From JAVMKJ01 sp031732875 (GTDB lineage Bacteria; Pseudomonadota; Gammaproteobacteria; Competibacterales; Competibacteraceae), in the NCBI GenBank assembly GCA_031732875.1, contig JAVMKL010000175.1, forward strand, positions 1 to 24,367: 24,367 nucleotides of DNA, given 5' to 3'. A program made the position numbers and the translations under genes. Of this stretch, positions 8,381 through 16,604 are shown in pieces (position 1 is the first letter of the stretch; every line of letters starts with the position of its first letter). The notes beneath the pieces are model-generated. The model was not told the DNA's origin and searched no databases. It saw nothing but the letters and a program-made list of their open reading frames with translations.

Positions 8381-9787
8381 ATGGCTTCATCCAACCCATC
8401 GAGCGGTGATGGCACCGAGATCATCGTCGCGGCTTCCCAGTCCAAGCTGCGAGTTCAATTCGAAGCGATCGAATTGCGCGTGACCTCCGGACCGGACGCC
8501 GGACTGGAAGTCAGTCTCGGACTGCCGACCGTGCGCATCGGTTCGGCCCCGGACAACGACATCGTCCTGACCGACCGGACGGTTTCGCGCCGACACGCCG
8601 AGATCCGCATGACCCCGAACGGGCTGCTGCTGCACGACCTGGGTTCCACCAATGGTACCTTCATCAACGACGTGCGCATCACCGAGGCTTACGTGCCCAC
8701 CAAGGCCGAATGCCGGCTCGGTTATTCGCAACTCCAAATCCGCCAGCACACCGAGGAACGGAAAGTGGCGGTACCGCGCCAGGACCATCTGGGCGAACTG
8801 GTGGGCGCCAGCGAGCGGATGCGGGAACTGTACGGCCTGATCCGGGCGGTGGCTCCCACCCCCACCACCGTGCACCTGCACGGCGAATCCGGTGCCGGAA
8901 AGGAGCTGGTGGCCCGTACCCTGCACGCCTTTTCCGGCCGGCCGGGACCGTTCGTGGTGTTCGACGCGTCGGTGGCCGATCCGGAGATGGTGCGCAACGA
9001 CTTGTTCGGCCACATCAAGGGCGCGTTCACCGGGGCCACCGGCTCGCGCGAGGGCGCGTTCCGGCAGGCGCATACCGGCACCCTGCTCATCGACGAAATC
9101 GGCGAACTGCCCCTGGACCTGCAGCCGCGACTGTTGCGGGTGCTGGAAACCCGCGAGGTGACGCCGATCGGCTCCGACAAGTCGGCCCGGGTGGACGTGC
9201 GCGTCATTACCGCCACCCACCGCGACTTGGCAGGGATGGTCCGATCCGGTACCTTCCGCGCCGACCTGTTCTACCGCCTGTCGGTGGTGCCGATCGATGT
9301 CCCGGCGCTGCGGGAGATTCGCGAGGACATTCCAACGATCGCCGAGCACCTGTGCCAACAATTGCAACTGAACTGCCGGATCTCGGGGTCGGCCATGATG
9401 GCGCTGCAACGCCACGACTGGCCCGGCAACGCGCGGGAGTTGCGCAACGTGCTGGAACGCGCGGCGGTGCTGTGCGGCGACCGGGAAATCCGTCCGGAGG
9501 ATTTGCGGCTACCCAAGGAATCCCAGCCGGTCCGGGCACCGACGCCCGCCGTCCCGATCCAGCCGTTCGCCCCCCCCAGCTCCCCCGAACCGATCTCCGC
9601 CCCAAAAACGGTCCCGGCGGACGCCCGTGCTCATCTCAAGGACATGGAGCGGCAGATGATTCTGGAGGCGATGACCCGGAAACGGAACAACAAGGCGGCG
9701 GTGGCACGGGAACTGGGCATCCCCCTGTCGACGCTGAAACGCCGCCTCAAAGACTATCAGGTCGACGACGAAGACGAGGCAGAGTAG
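8381..9787 (+). CDS. FHA domain-containing sigma54-dependent transcriptional activator
   Basis: A 468-residue regulator with three parts. The N-terminal FHA domain (about 30-120) has RIGSAPDNDIVL, SRRHAEI and GSTNGTFIND, and binds phosphothreonine peptides. The AAA+ sigma54-activation domain (about 138-375) has Walker A GESGAGKE at 168-175, the sigma54-contacting GAFTGA at 214-219, LLIDEIGEL, and the sensor II region with WPGNARELRNVLERA. A proline-rich linker leads to a Fis-type helix-turn-helix (NNKAAVARELGIPLSTLKRRL). There is no receiver domain, so input is probably phosphorylation of a partner read by FHA. The segment before LFGH (FVVFDASVADPEMVRN) departs from the usual cysteine/asparagine-containing sequence. 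No Ser/Thr kinase gene is in the window. A GGTGA ribosome site precedes the ATG. Confidence 0.95.
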   Translation: MASSNPSSGDGTEIIVAASQSKLRVQFEAIELRVTSGPDAGLEVSLGLPTVRIGSAPDNDIVLTDRTVSRRHAEIRMTPNGLLLHDLGSTNGTFINDVRITEAYVPTKAECRLGYSQLQIRQHTEERKVAVPRQDHLGELVGASERMRELYGLIRAVAPTPTTVHLHGESGAGKELVARTLHAFSGRPGPFVVFDASVADPEMVRNDLFGHIKGAFTGATGSREGAFRQAHTGTLLIDEIGELPLDLQPRLLRVLETREVTPIGSDKSARVDVRVITATHRDLAGMVRSGTFRADLFYRLSVVPIDVPALREIREDIPTIAEHLCQQLQLNCRISGSAMMALQRHDWPGNARELRNVLERAAVLCGDREIRPEDLRLPKESQPVRAPTPAVPIQPFAPPSSPEPISAPKTVPADARAHLKDMERQMILEAMTRKRNNKAAVARELGIPLSTLKRRLKDYQVDDEDEAE

Positions 9788-9856
9788 CGGGCGCCGGGGC
9801 CGAGTGAAGACCGGCGGCTCGCCAGCCCGCGAACACCGGCCCGGCGACGGTGCGCG

Positions 9857-10738
9857 TCACAGGCCGAGGGCGCTCAGATCCAGCCGTCCCCGACGCATCC
9901 CCGGACACCAGTAATAGGCCCCGGATACCGGCCGGGTGAATCTGAACAGCGCGTCCGCGATGCCATCCTCCAAACCGGCCATCCGCCGCAACTGGGCCTC
10001 GAACGCCCCCAGGGACGCTCCGAACGCAACGAACACCAGACCGGCCCGGCGGCCGTCCGCCCACGGCATGGAGCGGCGTACGACGAAAGCGGCCGGTTCG
10101 AAACTCTCCTGGGCGGTGCGCTTCACGTGGGCCGAGGGTGGCGCATCCTCGATCTCCTCGTTGCCGGCGCGATGGCGGCCGATGACGTTGTCCCGTTCCT
10201 CCGGGCTCATCGCCTCGAAGCAATCCAGCCGATGCAGCCACTGTTGCACCGCCACGAAACTCGAACCCTCCAGGCCGGCAGTTCCGCCCCGGACGATGGC
10301 GGCGGCCTCGGCATCTTTGCCCTTGGGATTTTCGGTGCCGTCCTCGTAGCCGGTCAGGTCGCGCCCGTCGAGGTATCGGAAAGCGTCGATCGCCTGCTCC
10401 AATTCGAAAGCACCGGCCAACAAGCGTTCGATCCGCCGGGATTGATGGAAAACTTCCCCCCGGTCGTCGCCGCGAATCCAAACCCATAATGCCCCATCCG
10501 TCGCCGGAATCTCGAAACCGGGACCGATCAGATTGGGGAAGGGCCACAAATCTTCCACTTCCGCGCCCAGCGCCAGAACGGCGGACAAACCCAATCCGAC
10601 TACCCAGCGTTCGCCGTCGGTCGCATCGCGCAGCGCGCGCAGGCTCTCGCGCGGCTCGGCCTCGGGCTTGAGGGAAAACGTCAGGTACCGGGCGAACGGC
10701 GGCACGGGAAGCAGGATACCGGGCTGGGCGGTGTTCAT
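9857..10738 (-). CDS. DyP-type heme peroxidase
   Basis: A 293-residue dye-decolorizing peroxidase, probably class B, using hydrogen peroxide to oxidise dyes, phenolics or metal ions. The distal motif reads GYEDGTENP, with catalytic Asp133 kept where GxxDG is expected. The likely proximal heme ligand is His204 in SAHVKR, and RRSMPWADG and the C-terminal FTRPVSGAYYWCP also fit the family. No Tat or Sec signal is present, so it is cytoplasmic. The ATG at 10738 is fixed by AAGGAG (10747-10752 on the plus strand); a longer frame upstream is arginine-rich and not credible. The C terminus ends right after the catalytic domain, so there is no encapsulin-targeting tail. The physiological substrate is unknown. 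Confidence 0.93.
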   Translation of the reverse strand: MNTAQPGILLPVPPFARYLTFSLKPEAEPRESLRALRDATDGERWVVGLGLSAVLALGAEVEDLWPFPNLIGPGFEIPATDGALWVWIRGDDRGEVFHQSRRIERLLAGAFELEQAIDAFRYLDGRDLTGYEDGTENPKGKDAEAAAIVRGGTAGLEGSSFVAVQQWLHRLDCFEAMSPEERDNVIGRHRAGNEEIEDAPPSAHVKRTAQESFEPAAFVVRRSMPWADGRRAGLVFVAFGASLGAFEAQLRRMAGLEDGIADALFRFTRPVSGAYYWCPGMRRGRLDLSALGL

Positions 10739-10823
10739 GTTTCGATCTCCTTGGCGGTGAGCGACGGATGATACCCGAGTACGGCGGACCTTGGCGGTTC
10801 CGAAAACCGTGCGCCACCGGCTC

Positions 10824-11909
10824 CTACGCCGCGGTCGCCGGTTTGCCCGCCTGTTCCGCCAGTGCCCAGGCCACATGCTCGCGCACCAGTACCGATGAAT
10901 GCGCCATCCGGGCTTGCAGGGCGGTCGCGATCACCGAAGAACGTGGGGCGTTCCCCAGGGCCACGGCGACGTTGCGCAACCAGCGTTCGTGACCGATCCG
11001 GCGGATGGCGCTGCCTTCGGTGCGCCGCAGGAATTCCGCCTCGTCCCAGCCGAACAGTTCGAGCAATCCCGGCGCGTCCAGACCATGGCGAGCGCGAAAA
11101 TCCGGTTCCACCGACGGCCGGGCGAAGCGGTTCCACGGACAAACCAGTTGGCAGTCGTCGCAACCGTAAATCCGGTTGCCGATGGCGCGACGGAATTCCA
11201 GCGGAATCGATCCGCGCAGTTCGATGGTGTGGTAGGAAATGCAACGGCGAGCGTCCACCCGGAAGGGGGCGACGATGGCCTGGGTCGGGCAAATCTCCAG
11301 ACAGGCGACGCAGCGCCCGCAATGGCCGGTCGCCGGCCGGTCGGCTGGCAACGGCAGATCCACGTAGATTTCGCCGAGGAAAAACCACGATCCGGTCCGC
11401 CGGTCCAGCAGGTTGCCGTGCTTGCCGATCCAGCCCAACCCGGCCTTCTCCGCCAGCGCCTTTTCCAGCACCGGCGCGCTGTCGGCGAACACCCGGTAAC
11501 CGAACGGACCGATGGCGGCGGCGATGCGCCCGGCCAGCCGTCGCAAACGCTGGCGCAGGACCTTGTGATAATCCCGACCCAGAGCGTAGCGCGACACATA
11601 GCCCAAATCCGGCTGGCCCAGCACGCTCCAAGGTTCGGCGGACTCCGGCGGCCAATAATCCATCCGGGCCGCGATGACGCGCACCGTACCGGGGACCAGC
11701 TCCGCCGGCCGGCTGCGCTTGACCCCGTGTCGGATCATGTAATCCATCGCGCCGTGAAACCCGGCCGCCAGCCACTCGAGCAGCCGTGCCTCGTGCCCGC
11801 TCAGATCGATGCCGGCGATGCCGACCTGTTGGAACCCCAGTTCCCGGCCCCACGCCTTGATGGCGGCGGCCAGTTGGGCGAGTTCGGCGGCGGCAAGGGT
11901 AACGGTCAT
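10824..11909 (-). CDS. queG: Epoxyqueuosine reductase QueG
   Basis: Cobalamin- and 4Fe-4S-dependent enzyme that reduces epoxyqueuosine to queuosine in the anticodon of GUN tRNAs, the last step of queuosine formation. The 361-residue protein shows both clusters: CGRCVACLEICP (CxxCxxCxxxCP) and, after YHTIELRGSIPLE and GNRIYGCDD, the second motif CxxCQLVCPWN. RMDYW holds the expected catalytic Asp. A HEAT-like C terminus (RWLRNVAVALGNAP) is present. I start it at the ATG at 11909; a TTG seven codons upstream is possible. Its divergence from nnrD-tsaE reproduces the E. coli yjeS | yjeF-yjeE arrangement. No other queuosine genes are in the window. Confidence 0.96.
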   Translation of the reverse strand: MTVTLAAAELAQLAAAIKAWGRELGFQQVGIAGIDLSGHEARLLEWLAAGFHGAMDYMIRHGVKRSRPAELVPGTVRVIAARMDYWPPESAEPWSVLGQPDLGYVSRYALGRDYHKVLRQRLRRLAGRIAAAIGPFGYRVFADSAPVLEKALAEKAGLGWIGKHGNLLDRRTGSWFFLGEIYVDLPLPADRPATGHCGRCVACLEICPTQAIVAPFRVDARRCISYHTIELRGSIPLEFRRAIGNRIYGCDDCQLVCPWNRFARPSVEPDFRARHGLDAPGLLELFGWDEAEFLRRTEGSAIRRIGHERWLRNVAVALGNAPRSSVIATALQARMAHSSVLVREHVAWALAEQAGKPATAA

Positions 11910-11978
11910 GGCAACGGCTGGAATTGACAAAGCGACGGGCGTATTGTGCCCTCATCCATCGCGGCGAAGGAGATTTCC

Positions 11979-13463
11979 ATGCGCGAACTGCCTTTCGAAC
12001 TGTACCGCGCCGCCCAGGTGCGGGAACTGGACCGCATCGCCATCGAGGAGCGCGGTATTCCCGGCTACACCCTGATGAACCGGGCCGGCGAGGCGGCGTT
12101 CAAACTGCTACGCCAGCGCTGGCCCGATGCGTCGCGGATCGCGGTGGTTTGCGGCGGCGGCAACAACGCGGGCGACGGCTATGTGGTGGCCCGACTGGCC
12201 CGTCGGACCGGCCTGGATGTCAAGGTGTTGACGCTCTTCAATCCGGACGAGCTGCGTGGCGACGCACTGACCGCGTGGCGGGACGCCTGCACCGCCGGCG
12301 TTGCGACCACGATCTTTACCGCCGACGGTCTGGCCGAAGCCGAACTGCTGGTGGACGCCATCCTCGGTACCGGTCTGGAACGGGAGGTAAGCGGTACCTG
12401 GCGGGGGGCGATCGAGGCCATGAACGCTCGTCCCGCCGACATCCTGGCGCTCGATATCCCTTCCGGACTGCACGCCGACACCGGCGCCATCCTCGGCGCC
12501 GCCATCGAGGCGGCGGCCACCGTCACCTTCATCGGCCTCAAGCAGGGTCTGTTCACCGGCCAAGGACCGGCCTGTTGCGGCGAGATCAGCTTCGCCGATC
12601 TCGGGGCACCGCCCGACATCTATCCGGCGATCCATCCGGCCTGCTGGCGCTACGCCGGCGAGGATCTGCCGGCCGTGCTCCCCAGGCGCCGGCGCAGCGC
12701 CCACAAGGGTCATTTCGGCCACGTGCTGGTGATCGGCGGCGAACTGGGCCTGGCCGGCGCGGCGCGGCTGGCCGGCGAAGCGGCCGCCCGTTGCGGGGCG
12801 GGGCTGGTCAGCGTCGCCACCCGGGCCGCCCATGCCGGCATGCAGGCAGCGGCCCGGCCGGAACTGATGTTCCAGGGCATCGAAAACCCCGGCGACCTCG
12901 CCCCGCTGTTCGAGCGGGCGACGGTCGTCGCCATCGGACCGGGACTGGGCCGCGGCGACTGGGGACGGGACATGCTGCGCGCGGCGCTGGCCAGCGACAA
13001 GCCGCTGGTGGTGGACGCCGACGGGCTGAACCTGCTGGCCGCCGAGCCGCCGTATCGCGACCGCTGGATCTTGACGCCGCATCCCGGCGAGGCGGCCCGA
13101 CTGCTGAAGATGACGCCGGCCGAGGTCGAGGCCGACCGCTTTACCGCAGTGGAGGATCTGGCGCTGCGCTTCGGCGGGGTGGCGGTGCTCAAGGGCGCCG
13201 GCTCGCTGATCGCCAGCAAGACGGACGGACAGGTGGCCCTGTGCGCCGCCGGCAATCCCGGCATGGCCAGCGGCGGCATGGGCGACGTGTTGACCGGGGT
13301 GATCGCCGCGCTGGCGGCGCAAGGCCTGTCGCTGTTCGCGGCGGCTAAAGCCGGCGTTTACCTGCACGGCCGGGCCGGCGATCTGGCCGCGCAATCCGGC
13401 GGCGAGCGCGGGTTGCTGGCGACCGACCTGCTGCCGTTCCTGCGACAACTGGTCAATCCCTGA
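11979..13463 (+). CDS. nnrD: Bifunctional NAD(P)H-hydrate epimerase / ADP-dependent NAD(P)H-hydrate dehydratase
   Basis: Repairs damaged NADH and NADPH hydrates: the N-terminal YjeF_N domain epimerises the R and S forms, and the C-terminal ribokinase-like domain dehydrates the S form with ADP. The 494-residue fusion shows CGGGNNAGDGYVVARL in the epimerase part, DIPSGLHADTG at its end, and GHVLVIGG, TPHPGEAARLL and the hallmark GNPGMASGGMGDVLTGVIAA in the dehydratase part. The ATG at 11979 has a strong GAAGGAG site (11966-11972); a GTG 11 codons upstream is less likely. It is divergent from queG across 69 bases, in which TTGACA (11924-11929) is the only promoter-like hexamer I see. It is separated by three bases from tsaE. 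Confidence 0.97.
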   Translation: MRELPFELYRAAQVRELDRIAIEERGIPGYTLMNRAGEAAFKLLRQRWPDASRIAVVCGGGNNAGDGYVVARLARRTGLDVKVLTLFNPDELRGDALTAWRDACTAGVATTIFTADGLAEAELLVDAILGTGLEREVSGTWRGAIEAMNARPADILALDIPSGLHADTGAILGAAIEAAATVTFIGLKQGLFTGQGPACCGEISFADLGAPPDIYPAIHPACWRYAGEDLPAVLPRRRRSAHKGHFGHVLVIGGELGLAGAARLAGEAAARCGAGLVSVATRAAHAGMQAAARPELMFQGIENPGDLAPLFERATVVAIGPGLGRGDWGRDMLRAALASDKPLVVDADGLNLLAAEPPYRDRWILTPHPGEAARLLKMTPAEVEADRFTAVEDLALRFGGVAVLKGAGSLIASKTDGQVALCAAGNPGMASGGMGDVLTGVIAALAAQGLSLFAAAKAGVYLHGRAGDLAAQSGGERGLLATDLLPFLRQLVNP

Positions 13464-13466
13464 ACC

Positions 13467-13922
13467 ATGCCGGAGCGGCATCTCGATTCCGCCGCCGCCA
13501 CCGAAGCGCTCGGCGCGCGGCTGGCCGCGGCGCTGGCGCCCGGTTGCGTGCTCTATCTGAGCGGCGAGCTGGGGGCCGGCAAGACCACGCTGGTGCGTGG
13601 CCTGCTGCGCGCGCTCGGCCATCGCGGCACGGTGAAGAGCCCCACCTACACTTTGGTGGAACCCTATCAAGTGGCGGATCGGCGACTGTTTCACTGGGAT
13701 TTGTACCGGCTGGCCGATCCCGAGGAACTGGAATTTCTCGGCCTGCGGGACCAAGTCGACGGCGAGGCGGTGCTGCTGATCGAATGGCCGGAACGCGGCC
13801 GGGGCGAACTGCCAGCGGCGGATTTGGCGGTGACGCTCGACTATGCCGGCGCAGGCCGCACTTGCCGGCTGGAAGCCGGTTCCCCGACCGGCCAGGCCAT
13901 GCTGGCGGGGCTGGCCGGTTAA
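13467..13922 (+). CDS. tsaE: tRNA threonylcarbamoyladenosine biosynthesis ATPase TsaE
   Basis: ATPase subunit that drives turnover of the TsaBD complex in t6A modification of ANN-decoding tRNAs. The 151-residue length is typical. Walker A is GELGAGKTT (residues 33-41), followed by the family signature TVKSPTYTLVEPY and then FHWDLYRLADPEELEFLG and LLIEWPERG. It begins three bases after nnrD, so translation is probably coupled. In E. coli amiB, mutL and miaA follow; here a convergent Uma2-family gene ends one base after the tsaE stop, so the conserved operon is cut short. Confidence 0.97.
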   Translation: MPERHLDSAAATEALGARLAAALAPGCVLYLSGELGAGKTTLVRGLLRALGHRGTVKSPTYTLVEPYQVADRRLFHWDLYRLADPEELEFLGLRDQVDGEAVLLIEWPERGRGELPAADLAVTLDYAGAGRTCRLEAGSPTGQAMLAGLAG

Positions 13923-13923
13923 C

Positions 13924-14514
13924 CTACTGATCTTCCAAATCCGCCCACAGCCCGCCCAGTTCGAGGGCAATTTCGGTAAAGGGCTCCACGGTGACGGAAT
14001 CCTGCTCCTGAAACAGTCCGATCACGGTCCAGCGTCCGTCGTGCAGGGCGAAAACTTCCAGCGTGTGGGCCAGCGGGTCCACCAGCCAGAGATAAGGCAC
14101 GCCATAACGTGCATATACGGGCATCTTGACGACCCGGTCGGTTTTGGCGGTGGACGGCGACAGGATTTCGCAGATCCAATCCGGCACGACCTCAATCCGA
14201 TGATCGCGGGGCAGGCGCGGCATTCGCTCGCGCCGCCAGCCGGCCAGATCGGGAACTACCATTTCAATGTCGCGGATGAAGTGGACTTCCGGTTCGATCA
14301 GAATCCACCAGCCACCCGGCCCACCACGACCCCGATGGTAGGCGCTGCCGATGTCTATTTCCAGCCCCGAACCCGCCAATGTATGAGGGGTTGCCGGACG
14401 CGGTTGGGTATAAAGCTGTCCATTGATGATTTCGCCGGTCAGGTTTTCCGGCAGCGCTTCGAGTTGTGCGTACAGATCAGCCGAAGGTACTGAATTTTTC
14501 ATCACGGCGGACAT
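13924..14514 (-). CDS. Uma2 family (DUF820) putative PD-(D/E)XK nuclease
   Basis: A 196-residue protein of the Uma2/DUF820 family, predicted restriction endonuclease-like fold. The core is seen in VPDLAGWRRERMPRLP and in WICEILSPSTAKTDRVVKM, where Glu, Asp and Lys fit the PD-(D/E)XK site, followed by YARYGVPYLWLVDP. The start at 14514 is set by a near-perfect AGGAGGT (14521-14527 on the plus strand) six bases before the ATG. Such genes are numerous in cyanobacteria and some gammaproteobacteria, often near mobile DNA, but the true role is poorly known. It ends tail-to-tail with tsaE with one base between them. No toxin-antitoxin partner is adjacent. Confidence 0.9.
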   Translation of the reverse strand: MSAVMKNSVPSADLYAQLEALPENLTGEIINGQLYTQPRPATPHTLAGSGLEIDIGSAYHRGRGGPGGWWILIEPEVHFIRDIEMVVPDLAGWRRERMPRLPRDHRIEVVPDWICEILSPSTAKTDRVVKMPVYARYGVPYLWLVDPLAHTLEVFALHDGRWTVIGLFQEQDSVTVEPFTEIALELGGLWADLEDQ

Positions 14515-14674
14515 GGGGGCACCTCCTGCTCGCTCGACGGTTCTTGCGTTTCTTCATCTTAGCGCCTTCCGCCGGCCACAACGAAGTCAGATGGAGGGTG
14601 GTGTCGGGAACGATTTTTACCCGATTGCCGCGCAGGATATCCGGCCGCATGAACCGATGGAATGGCCGGGAACC

Positions 14675-15439
14675 TCACGGATTGAGCTGCCGGTAAACCG
14701 CGTGCGCGACCCGATCCAGCACCGGCCGGTCCACATCGCCGATGAGGGCGTAGGCGAGATCGCCGTCCACCCAGTAGAAGGCGCCGACCCCATCCTGCTC
14801 GGCGAACCGAAAAGCGGTCTCGCGGTTGCCGTCCAACCCCCGCCGCACGTACAGGGTCAGGCGTCGGCCACCGGCGTCCTGATACATGAACTGCGCCGCC
14901 GGCTTGTCGTCGGCCGGCAGCAAGCGTCCCCCCAGCAACTGGAAACCCAGCTCCTCCAGCGCCGGCGCCCGGATCGTGGTACCGAGCCGTTTGGACAGCC
15001 ACGCGACCAAGTGCTGCTGCTGGCCAGCGTCCACTTCCACCGGATGGCGGACCTCGGGCACATAAACCACATGCGCCGCCAGCGCCTGGCGCACGAAGGC
15101 TCGGTCGGCGACGAGCGGCTGCCGCGCGTGCTCGTGGGCGAACCAGCCCAGCATGCCGCCGAACAGCATCAATCCGGCTGCGGCAGCCGCTCGCGCCAGC
15201 CAGGCCGGCGGCGCCCGCCGACGCGCCGGCGGGACGGTCAGATGGCTCGGAACCGGCTCGTCCAACACGGGATCGAACAACCGATGCAACTCGGCGTCGA
15301 TGGTCCGATAGTCCGCCAGTCTTTGCCGCTCGGCGGGATTGGCGTCCAGATACGCCTCCACCGCCGCATGGCGCGCGGGTTCCAGACGACCGTCCACATA
15401 CGCGTGCAGATCGGTCTCGTCGACCGATTCGGCGCTCAC
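14675..15439 (-). CDS. Transmembrane anti-sigma factor
   Basis: A 254-residue partner of the ECF sigma factor. The cytoplasmic N-terminal domain (DETDLHAYVDGRLEPARHAAVEAYL) is of the anti-sigma type but lacks the zinc-binding HxxxCxxC motif. One membrane helix follows at about residues 82-100 (AAAAAGLMLFGGMLGWFA), then a periplasmic domain with HVVYVPEVRHPVEVD, LVAWLSKRLGTTI, LGFQLLGGRLLP and AQFMYQDAGG, seen in related anti-sigma factors. It begins with GTG, whose first base overlaps the sigma stop (TAGTG), a strong sign of translational coupling. It would hold the sigma factor at the membrane until a periplasmic signal arrives; that signal is unknown. Confidence 0.93.
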   Translation of the reverse strand: MSAESVDETDLHAYVDGRLEPARHAAVEAYLDANPAERQRLADYRTIDAELHRLFDPVLDEPVPSHLTVPPARRRAPPAWLARAAAAAGLMLFGGMLGWFAHEHARQPLVADRAFVRQALAAHVVYVPEVRHPVEVDAGQQQHLVAWLSKRLGTTIRAPALEELGFQLLGGRLLPADDKPAAQFMYQDAGGRRLTLYVRRGLDGNRETAFRFAEQDGVGAFYWVDGDLAYALIGDVDRPVLDRVAHAVYRQLNP

Positions 15440-15945
15440 TATTTGACCCTCCGCAACCGGGCGCGGGGCGGTTCCCGCAAAGCGCGGCGCAACGCCTCGC
15501 GGGCGCGCGACAGCCGCGACATCACCGTGCCCGGCGGTACGTTCAGAATCGCCGCCGCCTCGGCGTAATCCAGTTGCTCCAACCCCACCAGCAGCAACAC
15601 CTCGCGATGCTCCAGGCTCAACCCGTCCAGCGCCCGCTCCACATCCCGCAGGTCCAGCGCCGCCTCGTGCCGGGACGGCGCCAGCGCCGGCGGCTCCTCC
15701 TCCGGCAGCGGATCGAACGGTGGGGCGCCGGCCTGTCGGCGCACGCTATTAGCGTAGAGATTGTGCAGGATGGTGAACAGCCAGGCGCGCAATTCGCCTT
15801 CGCCATCCCACAGCCGCCGCCGACTCCAGGCCCGCTCCAGGCAATCCTGCACCAGATCGTCGGCCCGCTGCGCCCCCACCAGCGCCCGGGCATAGCGGCG
15901 CAGGCGGGGAATCTGCTCGGTCACGAGTCGGGCGAAGTCGGCCAC
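15439..15945 (-). CDS. ECF-family RNA polymerase sigma factor
   Basis: A 168-residue group IV sigma factor. Region 2 is clear (RADDLVQDCLERAWSRRRLW, RAWLFTILHNLYANSVRR), and region 4 has the helix-turn-helix LDYAEAAAILNVPPGTVMSRLSRAREAL. There is no extra C-terminal domain. The start appears to be a GTG at 15945, 13 bases after the DUF2892 stop; the frame stays open a little upstream without an ATG. It overlaps the anti-sigma gene by one base. Its target promoters cannot be deduced securely; the region before the first gene of the operon (16605-16740) is the natural place to look for an autoregulated promoter. Confidence 0.95.
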   Translation of the reverse strand: MADFARLVTEQIPRLRRYARALVGAQRADDLVQDCLERAWSRRRLWDGEGELRAWLFTILHNLYANSVRRQAGAPPFDPLPEEEPPALAPSRHEAALDLRDVERALDGLSLEHREVLLLVGLEQLDYAEAAAILNVPPGTVMSRLSRAREALRRALREPPRARLRRVK

Positions 15946-15958
15946 GGCCCAATCCGCG

Positions 15959-16159
15959 TCAGGTGGTGTTGCCGCCGACCGGGCAGGTGTTGAAACCCAG
16001 CGCCGTATACAGCGGACACCAACGGATCAGACCGGTCAGCAACGGCACCAGTCCGATCCAGCCCCACGGCGTCTGGGGCCCGACGAAAACCAGCGCCAGC
16101 AGGATCGATCCCACCACAATCCGCGCGATGCGGTCGATACCGCCCACGTTCTTGCCCAT
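15959..16159 (-). CDS. DUF2892 (YgaP transmembrane-like) small inner-membrane protein
   Basis: A 66-residue protein with two hydrophobic helices (IARIVVGSILLALVFVG and WIGLVPLLTGLI) and the ending RWCPLYTALGFNTCP, a standard DUF2892 pattern with two cysteines. The function of the family is not known; in YgaP it anchors a rhodanese domain. A GGGGAGGGG site precedes the ATG at 16159. It sits 16 bases after the NTF2-like gene and 13 bases before the sigma factor, so all four genes probably form one transcript. Confidence 0.9.
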   Translation of the reverse strand: MGKNVGGIDRIARIVVGSILLALVFVGPQTPWGWIGLVPLLTGLIRWCPLYTALGFNTCPVGGNTT

Positions 16160-16175
16160 GACGGTCCCCTCCCCT

Positions 16176-16604
16176 TCAACCGGCCAGATTCGGATCGATC
16201 TGCCAGACTTCGCCGACGATCTTGCCGTCGCGATAGACCAGCACGTAGCGGACCTTGATGTCGTTCTTGCCGCCGAACACCACGTTGGCGGTCACGGTCG
16301 CGCCCTTGGGATTGGCGCTCTCCTGCACGTTCGAGACCTTGACCGTGAGTTCGCCCTGCGCCTTGGCGAACTTGCCCCACACCTCGCCCAGCGCGGTCTT
16401 GCCGACATAGCGGCCATCCAACGGCCCGCCAACCCACTCCAGGGTGGCACTGTCGGCGTACTGGCTCAACACATTTTCCACTTGGCCGCCGGCGATAGCG
16501 CGGAAGTGGGCCTGAGCACTGTCACCGGCGGGGCCCGCCAGTACCATGTTGCCAGCGAGCAGCAGCGCTGGCGCTAAAAACAACGGATGAATCGAACGAT
16601 GCAT
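16176..16604 (-). CDS. Secreted NTF2-like (SnoaL/DUF4440-type) protein
   Basis: A 142-residue protein with a Sec signal peptide (MHRSIHPLFLAPALLLAGNMVLAGPAG) and an NTF2-like cone domain: AQAHFRAIAGGQVENVLSQYA, then LEWVGGPLDGRYVGKTAL and VRYVLVYRDGKIVGEVWQID. The fold binds small hydrophobic ligands or acts as a catalyst; no active-site residue can be named. The ATG at 16604 has AGAGGGA upstream; a longer frame to 16709 would bury the signal peptide and is rejected. It is the first gene of a probable operon with DUF2892, ECF sigma and anti-sigma genes, so it may be part of the envelope response or a periplasmic ligand for the anti-sigma factor (inference). Confidence 0.87.
   Translation of the reverse strand: MHRSIHPLFLAPALLLAGNMVLAGPAGDSAQAHFRAIAGGQVENVLSQYADSATLEWVGGPLDGRYVGKTALGEVWGKFAKAQGELTVKVSNVQESANPKGATVTANVVFGGKNDIKVRYVLVYRDGKIVGEVWQIDPNLAG

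Noticed and set aside
8123..8399. Short minus-strand frames upstream of the FHA activator
   Set aside because: Two frames overlap each other with poor codon bias; nothing recognisable.
9857..10738. DyP peroxidase as encapsulin cargo
   Set aside because: The C terminus ends at LDLSALGL directly after the catalytic domain, without the usual linker and targeting peptide, and no encapsulin gene is adjacent.
12108..13970. Minus-strand open frame of 620 codons
   Set aside because: Antisense shadow of nnrD and tsaE, which have clear motifs and ribosome sites.
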